Below the pieces are notes generated by a model. It was not told where the DNA came from and ran no database searches. It saw only the letters and a program-made list of their open reading frames with translations. From the NCBI RefSeq assembly GCF_030035675.1, contig NC_084482.1:75491120-75555119 (forward strand): DNA of 64,000 nt, in the 5' to 3' direction. The position numbers and the translations under genes were made by a program. The stretch comes from Rhineura floridana. Lineage: Eukaryota; Chordata; Lepidosauria; Squamata; Rhineuridae. Shown here in pieces: positions 1-9,915 of the stretch (positions are counted from its first letter, which is position 1; each line of letters opens with the position of its first letter).

Positions 1-299
1 CCTCCTTCATCTTGGTCCAATCCTGCTTTCCGTATGATATGTTCTGCATATAGATTAAATAGGGTGATAAAATAATCGGAGTCCCTCTTTATTTCTCCCA
101 TATATTAACAAGAAATTAAACAACGAAACTAATTAACTGACTAAGTGGACCCTGCAAGGAAGCCATACAGGTAAGTATTTAAAGAGGTATTAAGGCTGTC
201 AAATGTTATGTATCCAGTGATTTACTATATGCTGGGAGCTAGACCATCATGTGGCTGGAACTGCTGAGTGGGACATAAAATTATCAAATTCCATTCATT
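1..299. other. AT-rich non-coding stretch
   Basis: No gene, RNA or recognisable repeat was seen here. The stretch is AT-rich, carries short reading frames only, and ends at the target duplication of the SINE that follows. Confidence 0.5.
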
Positions 300-313
300 T
301 CTTAATACAGTAA

Positions 314-526
314 TGGACTGCCTTCAAGTCAATTTATGGAGACCCCATGAATAGAGTTTTCATGGTAAGCGGTATTCAGAGGGGGTTTACCATTGCCTCC
401 CTCTGAGGCTAAGAGGCAGTGACTGGCCCAAGGTCACCCAGTGAGCTTCATGGCTGTGTGGGGATTCGAACCCTGGTCTCCCAGGTCGTAGTCCAGCACC
501 TTAACCACTACACCACACTGGCTCTC
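314..526 (-). repeat. Sauria-type SINE (Bov-B tail) with 14-bp target duplication
   Basis: Read on the minus strand, this begins with a tRNA-like head (GTGGTGTAGTGGTTAAG as A-box region, GGTTCGAATCC as B box). A conserved middle and a tail ending near CATAAATTGACTTGAAGGCA follow, the last being the Bov-B LINE 3' end. It is flanked by the exact 14-bp direct repeat TCTTAATACAGTAA at 300-313 and 527-540, so the copy is essentially full length and retains both insertion edges. Confidence 0.9.
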
Positions 527-540
527 TCTTAATACAGTAA

Positions 541-1440
541 AGGTGATCTTAAGGTGTCTTTGTAATATTTGATTTATACAGGTAGAACATTAACTGGAGG
601 CAAACAGCATGTGTTCTTCCTACCTATCTCAGATGCCCAGAGAAAAGCACCCTGCAAACCCAAGATGCTTCCAGTCTTCAGCTCACAACTCTGGATGTCT
701 CTGTTTGTGTCTCTCACCTACCACAAACTGTTTATCTTTCTGTTTCTCTCTCTCATACATCCCTACCCCCCTCTCCTTTTACCTAGAGAGGGATAGGATT
801 TCATACCTTCCCCACATTCTGACAAGCTGTCCCATTCCAAGCATTCCAGAGAGATTTGCATTCAGGAAACCTAGCTTGATTAGCTCTCATAAAGAAGCAA
901 GGGTTTGCTATCCTGGACCATTTAGAAACATTCACGCTCTTTTGTCAAATCCCAGCCTCATATTAAGCCATTGCTTTAAGACAAAACCATACTGATAGAT
1001 CTATTCACAATAATCACCTATCTTGCCTTGCCTTGTGGAACACTGTCCCCACAGAATTAAACAGGCATTGGCAATTTGTACAGTCTATAGGCTTTCCAGG
1101 TGTATTCACTGACAGTATTTGCCAAGAGTAATTTTATGAGAACTGTGTTTTATGTGTGTGCAGCTTGATTTAATTTTGTACAGCACAATAGCACAGTTAA
1201 ATGTTTAGCAGTCTATACATGTTATAAATAATCCAAGGCCAATCCCACAATAATAATAAACAAACAAGAATTTTGTTTTGCTTTCAGATTAATTTTGGGG
1301 GTGTGAGTTGCCCAAGACAACCTCCTCACACTGCAGGAAGATACAAGAAAATAAGAAATGGGGTTAGGAATGGGGATTTCTAGAGCTAAACCCTCCCCCC
1401 CCCACCTCAGCATCATCATATTGCTTTCCTTGCAAAAGCG
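541..1440. other. Non-coding stretch without recognised gene
   Basis: The longest reading frame (609-995, + strand, 128 codons) is low in complexity, rich in Ser, Pro, Leu and Cys, and has no domain I recognise. A short C-run lies near 1391. I see no splice-flanked exon. Confidence 0.4.
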
Positions 1441-1449
1441 ACTCAAAGT

Positions 1450-1890
1450 AATTTACAACAAGACACTAAACAATTGTAACCAACAAACCAACAAAAAAAC
1501 CCTAAAACCACATATGTACAGATAAAAGACAGGTCTTTCAGAATCTACCACACTAAAAGAGGCCACCAATATCTGAAGCCCTTCAAATTAAGGGCCAAAA
1601 GCCCAGGTAAAAAAGGTTTTTGCCTGGCACCTAAAAACAGATATCAATGGTGCCAAGCATGCCTTCCTGGGGGACCATTCCATAAATAGAGAGCCACCAC
1701 TGAAAAGGCCCGTTCTTGTGTTGCCACCTTCCAGTGGAGGGGGGCACATGGAGAAGGTCCTCAGATGATACTTGCAGGGTCCGGGTCAGTTCAAGTGAAG
1801 AGAGGCAGGTCTTTGAGGTGTTAGGATCCTGAGCTGCATAAGACTTTATTGCTCAAAACCAGCACTTTGAATTGAGTCTGGAAACTAAAT
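1450..1890 (-). repeat. L2/CR1-like LINE 3' fragment
   Basis: The stretch contains diagnostic phrases of the reptile L2-type 3' region on the minus strand: a block about a shortfall of building length ('GGGGGACCATTCCATAAATAG') and 'GAGCCACCACTGAAAAGGCC'. The same phrases recur in the copies at 18.7-19.4 and 36.5-36.8 kb. It is 5' truncated and diverged. Confidence 0.65.
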
Positions 1891-1921
1891 GTTGCTCTAG
1901 TGAACAATATTTACATAATGT

Positions 1922-2010
1922 AGGGATGGGGAACCTGTGGCCCTCCAAATGTTGCTGCCTCAGGCTGATGGGAGTTGTAGTTCAGCAACATCTGGGGGGA
2001 TCTGGGAACA
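1922..2010. repeat. Foldback MITE fragment (hAT-like)
   Basis: GGGGAACCTGTGGCCCTCC followed by CAAATGTTGCTG and, after a short loop, GATGGGAGTTGTAGTTCAGC and AACATCTGGGG. This is the self-complementary family best preserved at 60582-60719. The copy is diverged, and its left arm is partly lost. Confidence 0.6.
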
Positions 2011-2424
2011 GGCATAAGGTTTAAGCAAGAATTGCATTTTGAGGGAAGTAGTTTTTTTCAACTTGGTTGGATGAGATTTATAGTTAAAAGGAGGAATTTT
2101 GGAGAGTATTTCTGAGGCAGAGAGAAATACAGGATGCTCTCAGCTGAGAGGTTTTCTCTTGTAAACAGTAGCAGTCTGAGGCCAAAACTGTTGCCAACCT
2201 GTCTCCAACCCTGGCCTTCTGGTATGCTGCTGTTTCCACCAGTAATTCTTTGCACAATGGTATCAAAGGAGTCTTCAGACATGAAGTTTGTCTTTAGTGT
2301 GTTCATTTTGTTATCACCAAAGCTTAAGGCCACAGCAATAAATTGTGTCCATTAGTAGTGCAGAGTGTGGAGGACAGGCGTAGATGGTGACTGGCAAATG
2401 TGCATAAACTAAAGTCCAATGTGG

Positions 2425-2500
2425 CCTTTAGGCTGTAATCCTACAGGCCTTCCTAGAAGTAAGCCGCTCACTGAACTCAATGGCACTGATGTCTGAGCAG
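2425..2500. repeat. Short dispersed 'GCAATCCTA' repeat
   Basis: This roughly 80-bp motif starts with GGCTGTAATCCTA and contains AGTAAGCCGC and TGAACTCAATGG. Related copies occur near 9468, 35816, 37242, 43230, 47630, 48940 and 58245. The family is unidentified here. Confidence 0.55.
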
Positions 2501-2659
2501 AAAACCCTGATCTCCTGCATGGAAAATTCAGAAGAGCCACTAGTGTTCATTTGGAAGTAAAAAACAGCCTTGCAACCCACAGCTATTCTTTCATTGAGTT
2601 TATTGATTGACTGAATCAGCTTTCCATTAGCTACACTGTTTCAGCTGATTGACTGAATC

Positions 2660-2900
2660 AATCAGTCAATATATACCCTATCACATGCTTTTAAAAAGCC
2701 TCAAGGTGGCTTACAGTAATTAAAAGCAATACAATCTTATTGATATATAATGAAGTTAGTTTTAAAATAAAGAGCATAAATAACAAGCATACAGCAGCAA
2801 TTACTAATACAACAAATTAAGTAAATCTGGAATAAAACAAATGTGTCTCCAGATGCCCTTTGGAATAGTAAGAGCTTCACTGGCCTCTTAAAAAGTAGAA
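2660..2900 (-). repeat. LINE 3' UTR fragment (L2/CR1-like)
   Basis: The phrase CCTCAAGGTGGCTTACAGTAA followed by A-rich, T-poor sequence is the minus-strand view of the untranslated tail seen in reptile L2/CR1 copies. A second copy of the phrase lies at 54.66 kb. It is diverged and carries no open reading frame. Confidence 0.5.
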
Positions 2901-3299
2901 CTGAAGACTGGACTTAGTTGCCATAAAGGTAATCACCACTGAGTATGCTTAGTTCCTTGTACCAACCAGCCGAACATCAGACAAGGCTAGCACACAGAGC
3001 AGGGCCCAGTCTGATGGCCGAAGAAGCTTTCTTTGAGACTTCCTGGAACTCAGGTCATTTGGGACTTTAACAATCCAGACTACCACTTTGACTGGTGCTT
3101 GGAAACTAACCAGGGGCCATTGCAACTCTTTTCACTCAGGTGTCATGTGCTGACTCCATTTGACAGGCTGGGTCACACCATATTCTGAACTAAGTGAAGT
3201 TCCAGATGGTCTTTAAAGGAAGGCCCCATATTGAGTGCCTTACAAAAGTACTGCTAGTCAAGTGATCTGTTGATCCAGAGATATATGTACAGTCTTCTC

Positions 3300-3862
3300 T
3301 GGATAGGATTACACTCCCTCTCAAGATGCAGGTTTGCAGCTTGAAGATGCTCCTTAATCCACGGGTGCTTCTGGATGCTTATGTGGTAGCAGTGACAAGG
3401 AATGCTTTTTACCAGCTTTGGTTGGTATGTCAGCTGTACCCCCCTCAGGGAGAAGACAAACCTGGCCATGTTTATATAGGTTTTAGTGACTTCCAGCCTG
3501 GACTCCTGTAATGTGCTGCACATGGTGCTGCCCAAGTGTCCAAAATTATGCTACCAGATTGTTGTCTGGATCTAGTTAGAGAATATGAATCCAGTGCTGC
3601 ACAGTTTTCATTAGTTTTCTTTTTGTTTCAAGGGCTCATTTTAAGGTGTTGCTCTTACCTTTAAAATCTCCAAGTGGTTTGGGGTCTGGTTACATTAGAG
3701 ACTACCTTCATTCCTCGCCATTGCCCCATGCACACCATAGAGCTTGCTTTGTGTCTTTTTGCCCCCTCCAACTGAAATGGGGTGGTGATCATGAGTGGCA
3801 GAGCCTTCTCTGTCCTGTCGGCAACTCTATGGCATGCCCTCCCCTGCCAGGCTCCATTATAG
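3300..3862 (+). repeat. L2 LINE ORF2 3' fragment
   Basis: Frames on the + strand carry decayed pieces of the L2 ORF2 C-terminal region: 'NAFYQLWLVCQL', the counterpart of the usual NAFHQLRLV-type motif, and near 3800-3850 a piece equivalent to 'FSVLAPxLWNALP'. It is frame-broken and 5' truncated, and a SINE abuts its 3' end. Confidence 0.6.
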
Positions 3863-3867
3863 GGTGA

Positions 3868-4102
3868 AAGCCAATGTGGTGTAGTGGTTAGAGTGTTGGA
3901 CTAGGACCTGGGAGACCACTGTTCAAATCTGTACTCAGCCATGATGCTTTCTGGGTGGCCTTGGGCCTGTCACGGTCTCTTGGCCTAACCTACCTCATAG
4001 GGTTGTTGTGAGGATAAAATGGAGAGGGAGGAGAACCACATAAGCCACCTTGAGCTCCTTGGAAAAAAGGTGGAATATAAGTGGAATAAATAAACAAATA
4101 AG
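3868..4102 (+). repeat. tRNA-headed SINE with L2-like tail
   Basis: The head and middle are the same as in the Bov-B-tailed SINEs (GTGGTGTAGTGGTTAGAG; B-box-like GTTCAAATCTG). After the 'GGTCTCTTGGCCTAACC' region the tail differs: a TTGTTGTGAGGATAAAATGG block, CACCTTGAGCTCCTTGG, and a GGTGGAATATAA...AATAAATAAA end resembling the L2 LINE tail. Confidence 0.8.
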
Positions 4103-4805
4103 TTGCCTGGCTAAGGCATGGGCTTTTTTTGGGGGGGGGAGGCCTGTGGGGAAGGCTGAATACTGGTTATTGTTGCTTTTTCTACTGCTGTGATAGTGCT
4201 ATGACCCTATTTGCTAACTGTTTTTGTTTTTGCTACAGTTTTATTTTTGCTTATATATTATGCTCTTGATTGTTTTTACTCTCTATTTTTAAAGTTAGCT
4301 GCTTTGATTTCTTCAAATAAAAAAGGACACAAATTTTAAGTAAAACAAACAAATACAGTCCAAAAGATAGACATGTCCAATGTGGAGCTTACCAAAGGAT
4401 GCGTAACAGTGGTTAGGTTAGGCCTGCTCAGAGCAAAGTAAGAGGAGATTAACTTCAAATGCATTTTTTTTCCAAGCAAGGAAAGACCTTTCTGAATGAG
4501 AGCTTGGGAACCAAAAGTGTATCAAATCCTGCTAATCTCTTTGTATGCTCTATGTTCTCTGTCCTACAAATGTACATCCATACTCTTCCACTGCTCTGAT
4601 TACACAGGATCTTCCAAAGTGTGGGAGGCCTCACACAGAAGGGAATACAGAAGCAGCTCTGGCAAAACTACTACCTGAGGCTCAAATTAGGGAAGAAGGT
4701 GGAAATTTGGATCAATCTGAAATATACATATGAAGCTCCCTTAGACAAAGACAGAGTATTGGTCCACCAAGCAGAGATTGGTCCAGCAAGCAGAGTATTA
4801 TCTAT
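4103..4805. other. Non-coding, no clear repeat
   Basis: The stretch holds a G-run at about 4131 and short reading frames without domains. No host exon was recognised. Confidence 0.35.
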
Positions 4806-4807
4806 GC

Positions 4808-4910
4808 AGGGGTAGCCAAGATGGTGCCCTCCAGGTGTTGTTGGACTCCAGCTCCAGCTAGCATGGCCAATGATAATGGTCAATAGTTCAACAACATCTG
4901 GAGTGCACTA
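4808..4910. repeat. Foldback MITE copy
   Basis: CAGGGGTAGCCAAGATGGTG, then CAGGTGTTGTTGGACTCCAG, a loop around GCATGGCCAATGATAATGG, and TTCAACAACATCTGGAG. The arms are complementary, so it belongs to the family of 60582-60719. Confidence 0.65.
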
Positions 4911-5205
4911 CATTGATCTGGTCTATGGTGACTAGCAGCAACTCTCCAGGGATTCAAATAGGAGAAGCAAGGGATAGCATCTGAGGCCTTCGACATGTGA
5001 AGTATATGGTCTGACACTGAGCTATGGCCTCTCTCCAAACATGAACCCAGCTTTTGCACAGCAGCCCAATTACATCTCCAGGAAGGGCTGGGAAAGACTT
5101 CTGTCTGAAACCCTGGAGAGCCACTGCCAGTCTGGGTAGACATTACCGATCTAGATGGACCGTTGGTCTGACTCAGTATAAAGCAGCTTCCTATATTCCT
5201 AATCC
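4911..5205. repeat. tRNA-derived SINE halves in opposite orientation
   Basis: The piece at about 4911-5035 reads on the minus strand (it includes the rc of 'CATAGCTCAGTG'). The piece at about 5070-5205 reads on the plus strand (CATCTCCAGGAAGGGCTGGG, then CTGAAACCCTGGAGAG, then TAGATGGACCGTTGGTCTGA). Both belong to the SINE family seen more fully at 47117-47297, so the pair forms a loose inverted repeat. Confidence 0.7.
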
Positions 5206-6018
5206 TGCTGAGGAGGAGGCATGTGACAATGGACAGCAGCAACCTGCAGTTTTTCTTTCCAAGAACTCCTGAACAGGGACAGTCTATCTAAGCCTTTGAA
5301 TTTGGAAGCTCAACTGCAATATTCCGTAAAGGTCAGCAATGTTTCTTACCTTGCCCTAATGCCAGTTCCTGGTGTGTAGGCCTGAGAACTTGCCCCAGGC
5401 TTAGAAATTACTAGTTATAGAAACACTATTTATCAGGCTAGAGTCTGCAGGCTAAGAAGACAATACTTGGGCAGGGCAAGTATGCTTGGCAAGATCTGTC
5501 TTTTGTGTTACTGAAGCCAAGGGGAAGGGAGATGAATGTAGAGGCAAGCTGAAGGTCAAACCAAGTCCCAAACTGGACCTTGCATTACCAGAGTTTGTAC
5601 TTAAAGATGGGCAGCACACACACACCTTTGTCTGTATCCATGTGCAAGAGTGAACAGCTGTGATTCTTTCCTCTGACTTGCAGTCACAATGATGCCAAGC
5701 AAGACCAGAGATCCTGAAGGGTCTGGCTTTGGTATCTCTGACATTTTGCCCCTTTCCATTGCAACTGCATCAAGGATAAGCAGTACAGAGGTGGGGGCCC
5801 AGGTTTGGACCTCCAGCAGATCTTATGTTTTAGGGGCCAGCAATGAACAGGAAGCAAGAACTAGAGCATACCTAGCCATGTGCACTGATTCATTGCTAGG
5901 GTGAGGAAGCTCCTGAGGGAGTTGTACATTTCAGATACTTCTTGGTCAGCCTTTGCTGTGCCTGGCATGGAGCTGATATGATGACTGAGGTGCTGAAGTT
6001 ACCAAATAGTGAACATTT
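5206..6018. other. Non-coding, no clear repeat
   Basis: Short reading frames only. A small CA run lies near 5617. Nothing diagnostic was seen. Confidence 0.35.
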
Positions 6019-6020
6019 TG

Positions 6021-6233
6021 TGTGTGGCATAGTGGTTAGAGTGTTGGATTATGACCTGGGAGACCAGAGTTTGAATCCCCACACAGCCACGAAGCTCACT
6101 GGGTGACCTTGGACCAGTCACTGCCTCTCAGCCTCAGAGGAAGGCAATGGTAAACCACCTCTGAATACCACTTACCATGAAAACCCTATTCATAGGGTCT
6201 CCATAAGTCCATAAGTCGACTTGAAGGCAGTCT
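6021..6233 (+). repeat. Sauria-type SINE (Bov-B tail)
   Basis: tRNA-like head (GGCATAGTGGTTAGAGTG, GTTTGAATCCCC), middle TGGACCAGTCACTGCCTCTC, tail ending in ATAAGTCGACTTGAAGGCAG. Near full length. The tail contains a small internal duplication of CCATAAGTC. Confidence 0.85.
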
Positions 6234-6371
6234 AAGAACCAAGAACATTTTATGAATATCACCAAAGATGTGAATATCACAATGGCATAGGTTTAGAATA
6301 TTGGCCTGCTAACTGCGCAAACCAATTGTTTTTAACGGGGGGGGAGGGGGGGAAGGAGGCTACTATACCAC

Positions 6372-6750
6372 TTGAAAATGGGACTTTACTATCTGCAGAA
6401 ACATCTCCTCCAAGTGCGGACCAGAGAGAGGGCATTTTCGATTGTGGCCCCCACCCTCTGGAACTTGCTTCCTTTTGACCTTCGACATGCCTCCTCCCTG
6501 ATGGGTTTTCGCCGAGCCTTAAAGACCTGGCTATTCAGGCAGGCCTATGGGATTTCTGGGGTGGACTAGTTTTATAGTGTATTAATTGAAAGATGGTTTT
6601 AGATAAATTGATGTTGCTGTTGTGATTTGTTGACTGTATACTGTTTTATTGTATTTGAACTGCTGTACGTCACCCAGAGTGTCCGTTGACTCGGACAGAT
6701 GGGCAACTAACAAATAAAATTTTATTATTTTATTATTATTATTATTGATC
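6372..6750 (+). repeat. L2 LINE 3' end with (ATT)n tail
   Basis: An open piece at 6372-6569 encodes the L2 ORF2 C-terminal motif 'VRTRERAFSIVAPTLWNLLP', followed by 'FRRALKTWLFRQAY'. A 3' UTR with GTCACCCAGAGTGTCC and a terminal ATT microsatellite follow. The copy is 5' truncated; the family is assigned from the motif and tail. Confidence 0.8.
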
Positions 6751-7434
6751 AAGCCACCCAGTTTTGCTTGTATTGACTTTTTCACTTGACACACCACCCT
6801 TAACATGAATTTCCATCTTTCCTAACGTAAAGACTATCAGATTTTTCTGTGTTCGTGTTTTCCACCTATCAAGGAACCTGTGTGTTTCACTTAAGGCTTG
6901 GGGAACAGCGGGGTTTTCGGTTTCCAGAGATGGGGAAGTCAGCTGTTGTTACGTTTCTTGTTCCCAGCAGGCCTTGTTGCAACCTGATACCTCCACAGTG
7001 CAGGGGCAGTGCAGGGCAGTGGTGAGGTCAGGTACTGTGGGTGCACCAAAGGAGCCAATCCAACGCTTCTGCCAATGAACCCACCCTGATGTCACTGCCT
7101 GCTGTCCCCACACCATCTTGGTAAGCGACAGCAACACCCCTGTCAGGAGGCCAGCTCCATGGCCGTGCCCCACCAACCGCTCCTGGACCAAAGGCTCATC
7201 TAGCCCGGCTTTCTATTCACACAGCGGCCAATCAAATGCCTGATAAAGCTACCCAGAAGTAGTACATGAGCAGAATGTAACACCCCACTTGTGATTCCCA
7301 GGAACAACTGTTACGAGCGGTTGATGTTTTCTCAATGGGAGGCAGGTGACAGAGATAGACCCTTGCTCCCTAGCTAGGGGTATGTGTGATCATCTAACAT
7401 CTGGGCCTTGGAAGAAACTGCAGCTTAAATGACA
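6751..7434. other. Non-coding, no clear repeat
   Basis: No exon or repeat was recognised. Short reading frames on both strands look random. Confidence 0.35.
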
Positions 7435-7435
7435 C

Positions 7436-7600
7436 ACGGACATAGGAAGCTGTCAGACCATTGGTCCATCTATCTCGTTGTTGTCTACACTGACCGGCAG
7501 TTCTCCAGGGTTTCAGACTGGAGTCTTTCCTGGTCCTACTTAGAGATGCCAGGGATTAAACCAGGGACCTTTTATGGCCCTTGACTAAGGAGGGAGAGGG
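7436..7600 (-). repeat. tRNA-derived SINE fragment
   Basis: GACATAGGAAGCTGTCAGAC, CCATTGGTCCATC, CTCCAGGGTTTCAGAC and a decayed B-box region are the reverse strand of the family at 47117-47297. The tRNA-like head end is degraded. Confidence 0.7.
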
Positions 7601-8127
7601 AGAGCACTAGCTAGCCGTGAGCTCAGATACAGGTGCTTCTTTCTGGGAATCTGATGTGGAGCAGTGGGTCTGCCGCCAATTAGGAGTACTCACATTGTTG
7701 GCCATTGCCACAATGTATGCATGTATTTGTAAATAAACATTTTCCCCCAAAACACCTTCAGTCTCTAGTAATCTCACCTGCCCAAACAAGCCAAATCCTG
7801 GCAGTGCTGCTTCTGAAACTTCTTACTACTCAGGGAAGTGGGGTTTGTTTAACATTTTGTGAGTGGCATGTGCATGTTCTATGACCTCTTTGCCTTGCTC
7901 CTCTTCCTTATTCACATCTTGCTGCTTCCTTTCCTGTTTGTTGGTTTATACTGTGCTGTTTCCTGGGTTTTTTTCCCTTCTGTCCCTGGTTCTACTTGTT
8001 GGTTATTGCTTAGTACCCTGTTGTTTGGAGGAAGGTGTGTCTCAGTAATTATGGCCTGCAATGAAAACGTATGCATAAACTGAACACAAACACACACCCC
8101 TCCAGATTACTTGCATTTCCTTTGTCC
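7601..8127. other. Non-coding, no clear repeat
   Basis: T-rich on the + strand. Overlapping short frames at 7859-8097 have no domain that I know. Confidence 0.35.
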
Positions 8128-8370
8128 CAGGGGTGGGGAACCTCAGGCCTGGGGGCCCTCCCAGCCTCTCTATCTGGCCCTTGAAACTCTCCTTGGACCA
8201 CTCCCCTTCTCCTTAGGCCACAACCCTCACTTTTCTTGCATCCCATTCCAAGGGTTTTGCCTGCTCCACCCACTTTTCCCTTTGGCCCCACCCATCCCTG
8301 GCACGTGGCCTTTGAAAAGTTGTCCAGAAGAGAATGCAGCCCTTGAGCTGAAAGAGGTTCCCCACTCCTG
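8128..8370. mobile_element. Non-autonomous hAT element, 243 bp
   Basis: The ends are inverted: CAGGGGTGGGGAACCTC at the left, and the rc of the right end reads CAGGAGTGGGGAACCTC, 16 of 17 matching. The 8-bp flanks CTTTGTCC and CTTTAGCC agree at 6 of 8 positions. 8-bp duplications and CAGG-type ends indicate hAT. There is no transposase inside. Confidence 0.75.
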
Positions 8371-8455
8371 CTTTAGCCCTTTAAGGAAATAATTTCTGGT
8401 GATTGATAGACAGATCCTGGAAGATATTTGTTATTCTGAAATGTCCTCCTTGTTG

Positions 8456-8860
8456 CTATGTGTCTTCAAGTCGATTACAACTTATGGCGACCCTATGAAT
8501 CAGTGACCTCCAAGAGCATCTGTCATGAACCACCCTGTTCACATCTTGTAAGTTCAGGTCTGTGGCTTCCTTTATGGAATCAATACATCTCTCGTTTGGC
8601 CTTCCCCTTTTTCTACTCCCTTCTGTTTTTCCCAGCGTTATTCTCTTTTCTAGTGAATCATGTCTTCTCATGATGCGTCCAAAGTATGATAATCTCAGTT
8701 TCATCATTTTAGCTTCTCGTGTCCTTACAGTAGCCTCTTGTCCAGAGTATAGGTTGCGCATCAGGACAATCAGATGCTGTGGCACCCCCATTTCTTTTAA
8801 AGCATTCCATCGTTTTTCATGATCTACACAGTCAAAGGCTTTGCTGTCATTCTGGCAAGG
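8456..8860 (-). repeat. Bov-B (RTE) LINE fragment with internal deletion
   Basis: The minus-strand frame 8456-8902 (148 codons) joins an RT piece ('SKAFDCVDHEKRWNALKEMG', then 'LYSGQEATVRTR') directly to the ORF C-terminus ('YFGRIMRRHDSLEK', 'IDSIKEATDLNLQDVNRVVH', 'WRSLIHRVAISCNRLED'). The central RT including the catalytic YADD block is deleted. The last codons coincide with the tail shared by the Sauria-type SINEs. The family name is from memory of Bov-B proteins. Confidence 0.8.
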
Positions 8861-9350
8861 GCTTAACGTTGGGTTAATTTGTGTCTGCCTAATGTGATCC
8901 ACTCAATTAATCAGAATTGTTCTTGGCATCATGACATCTTGTTTGATTGCTGTTAGCTATCACTAATTGTGTGTTAGTCTGTGATTTAATTGTTTATGGG
9001 TGATGCTTATAATGTCCAGTCTTTCGTTTCCACCACACTAACGTTGCAGTGTGTGCTGTACAAGCACAAAACAGAGATTCCCTTGCTTTAGGCAGTACAT
9101 GAAAAGAGGCCGGGGAGGAACGGATGAAAGCAGGAATCAGTGTCTGAATGCTCTTGCATTTTCAAAGTTAGCCCTAGCCAGGGGAATGAGCATTTGGTCT
9201 CTGCTGCAGGCGGCAAATTGCCTTGGCCCACTACTTAGGCCCGTGCAACTATAACATGCTCAGAGTTTATCCTGGAGAAGGTTGGGGAGTGCTGACACAA
9301 TGTTTCCTGTTAATCTTCTGTTAAATAAATGCCAGCCCCACACAGAAATA

Positions 9351-9545
9351 AGGTTAAAATCCCAATACTATGCCCATTTACTAGAGAGTAAGCATCATTA
9401 AACACATGAATAGGATTGCACTCCCCTCCTCTGGCCCCTTATTATGGAACTCAGGCTGCAATCCTACACATACTTACCTGTTTAAATCCCATGGAACCTC
9501 ATGAGACTTTCTTCTGAATGAATATGCAGGCTTGCTCTATCAGTA
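9351..9545. repeat. Two copies of the short 'GCAATCCTA' repeat
   Basis: A copy at 9351-9425 ends with ATGAATAGGATTGCAC, and a second at 9468-9545 starts CAGGCTGCAATCCTACACAT. The two are adjacent and both diverged. Confidence 0.5.
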
Positions 9546-9597
9546 GGGCTTCCTTATGAGTAGATGTGTAATGGGTTTGGCTGCATATTCTAAATCC

Positions 9598-9800
9598 ACA
9601 GGAAGGTAGGAAGTTGCTTTATTCTAAGAGACCCATCACTATTGGTCCACCTAGCTTAGTATTGTCCACACTGAGTGGCAGCGGCTCTCCAGGGTTTCAG
9701 ACAAGGGGCATTTCCAGCCCTATTTGGAGATGTTGGGGGGTGAACATGGGGCCTTCTGCATGCAAAATGTGTGTTCTGCAACTAATCTATGCCCCCTCCC
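9598..9800 (-). repeat. tRNA-derived SINE
   Basis: The minus strand of this region is the family at 47117-47297. On the + strand one reads TTGGTCCACCTAGCTTAGTA, GGCTCTCCAGGGTTTCAGAC and TTCTGCATGCAAAATGTGTG. The A-box end is diverged. A short 3' fragment of the same family follows at about 9868-9915. Confidence 0.75.
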
Positions 9801-9915
9801 CACAAAATAATGTAAGATTCTAGTCCTCCTGGTTCTAAATAGTTATTTATAAGGATTATTTAAACAGGACCACAGGAAGCTGTCTTATATTGAATTAGAC
9901 CATTGGCTCATCCAG

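Noticed and set aside
609-995. 128-codon + frame near the left edge as a gene
   Set aside because: No domain, low-complexity Ser/Pro/Leu/Cys content, no splice or promoter context.
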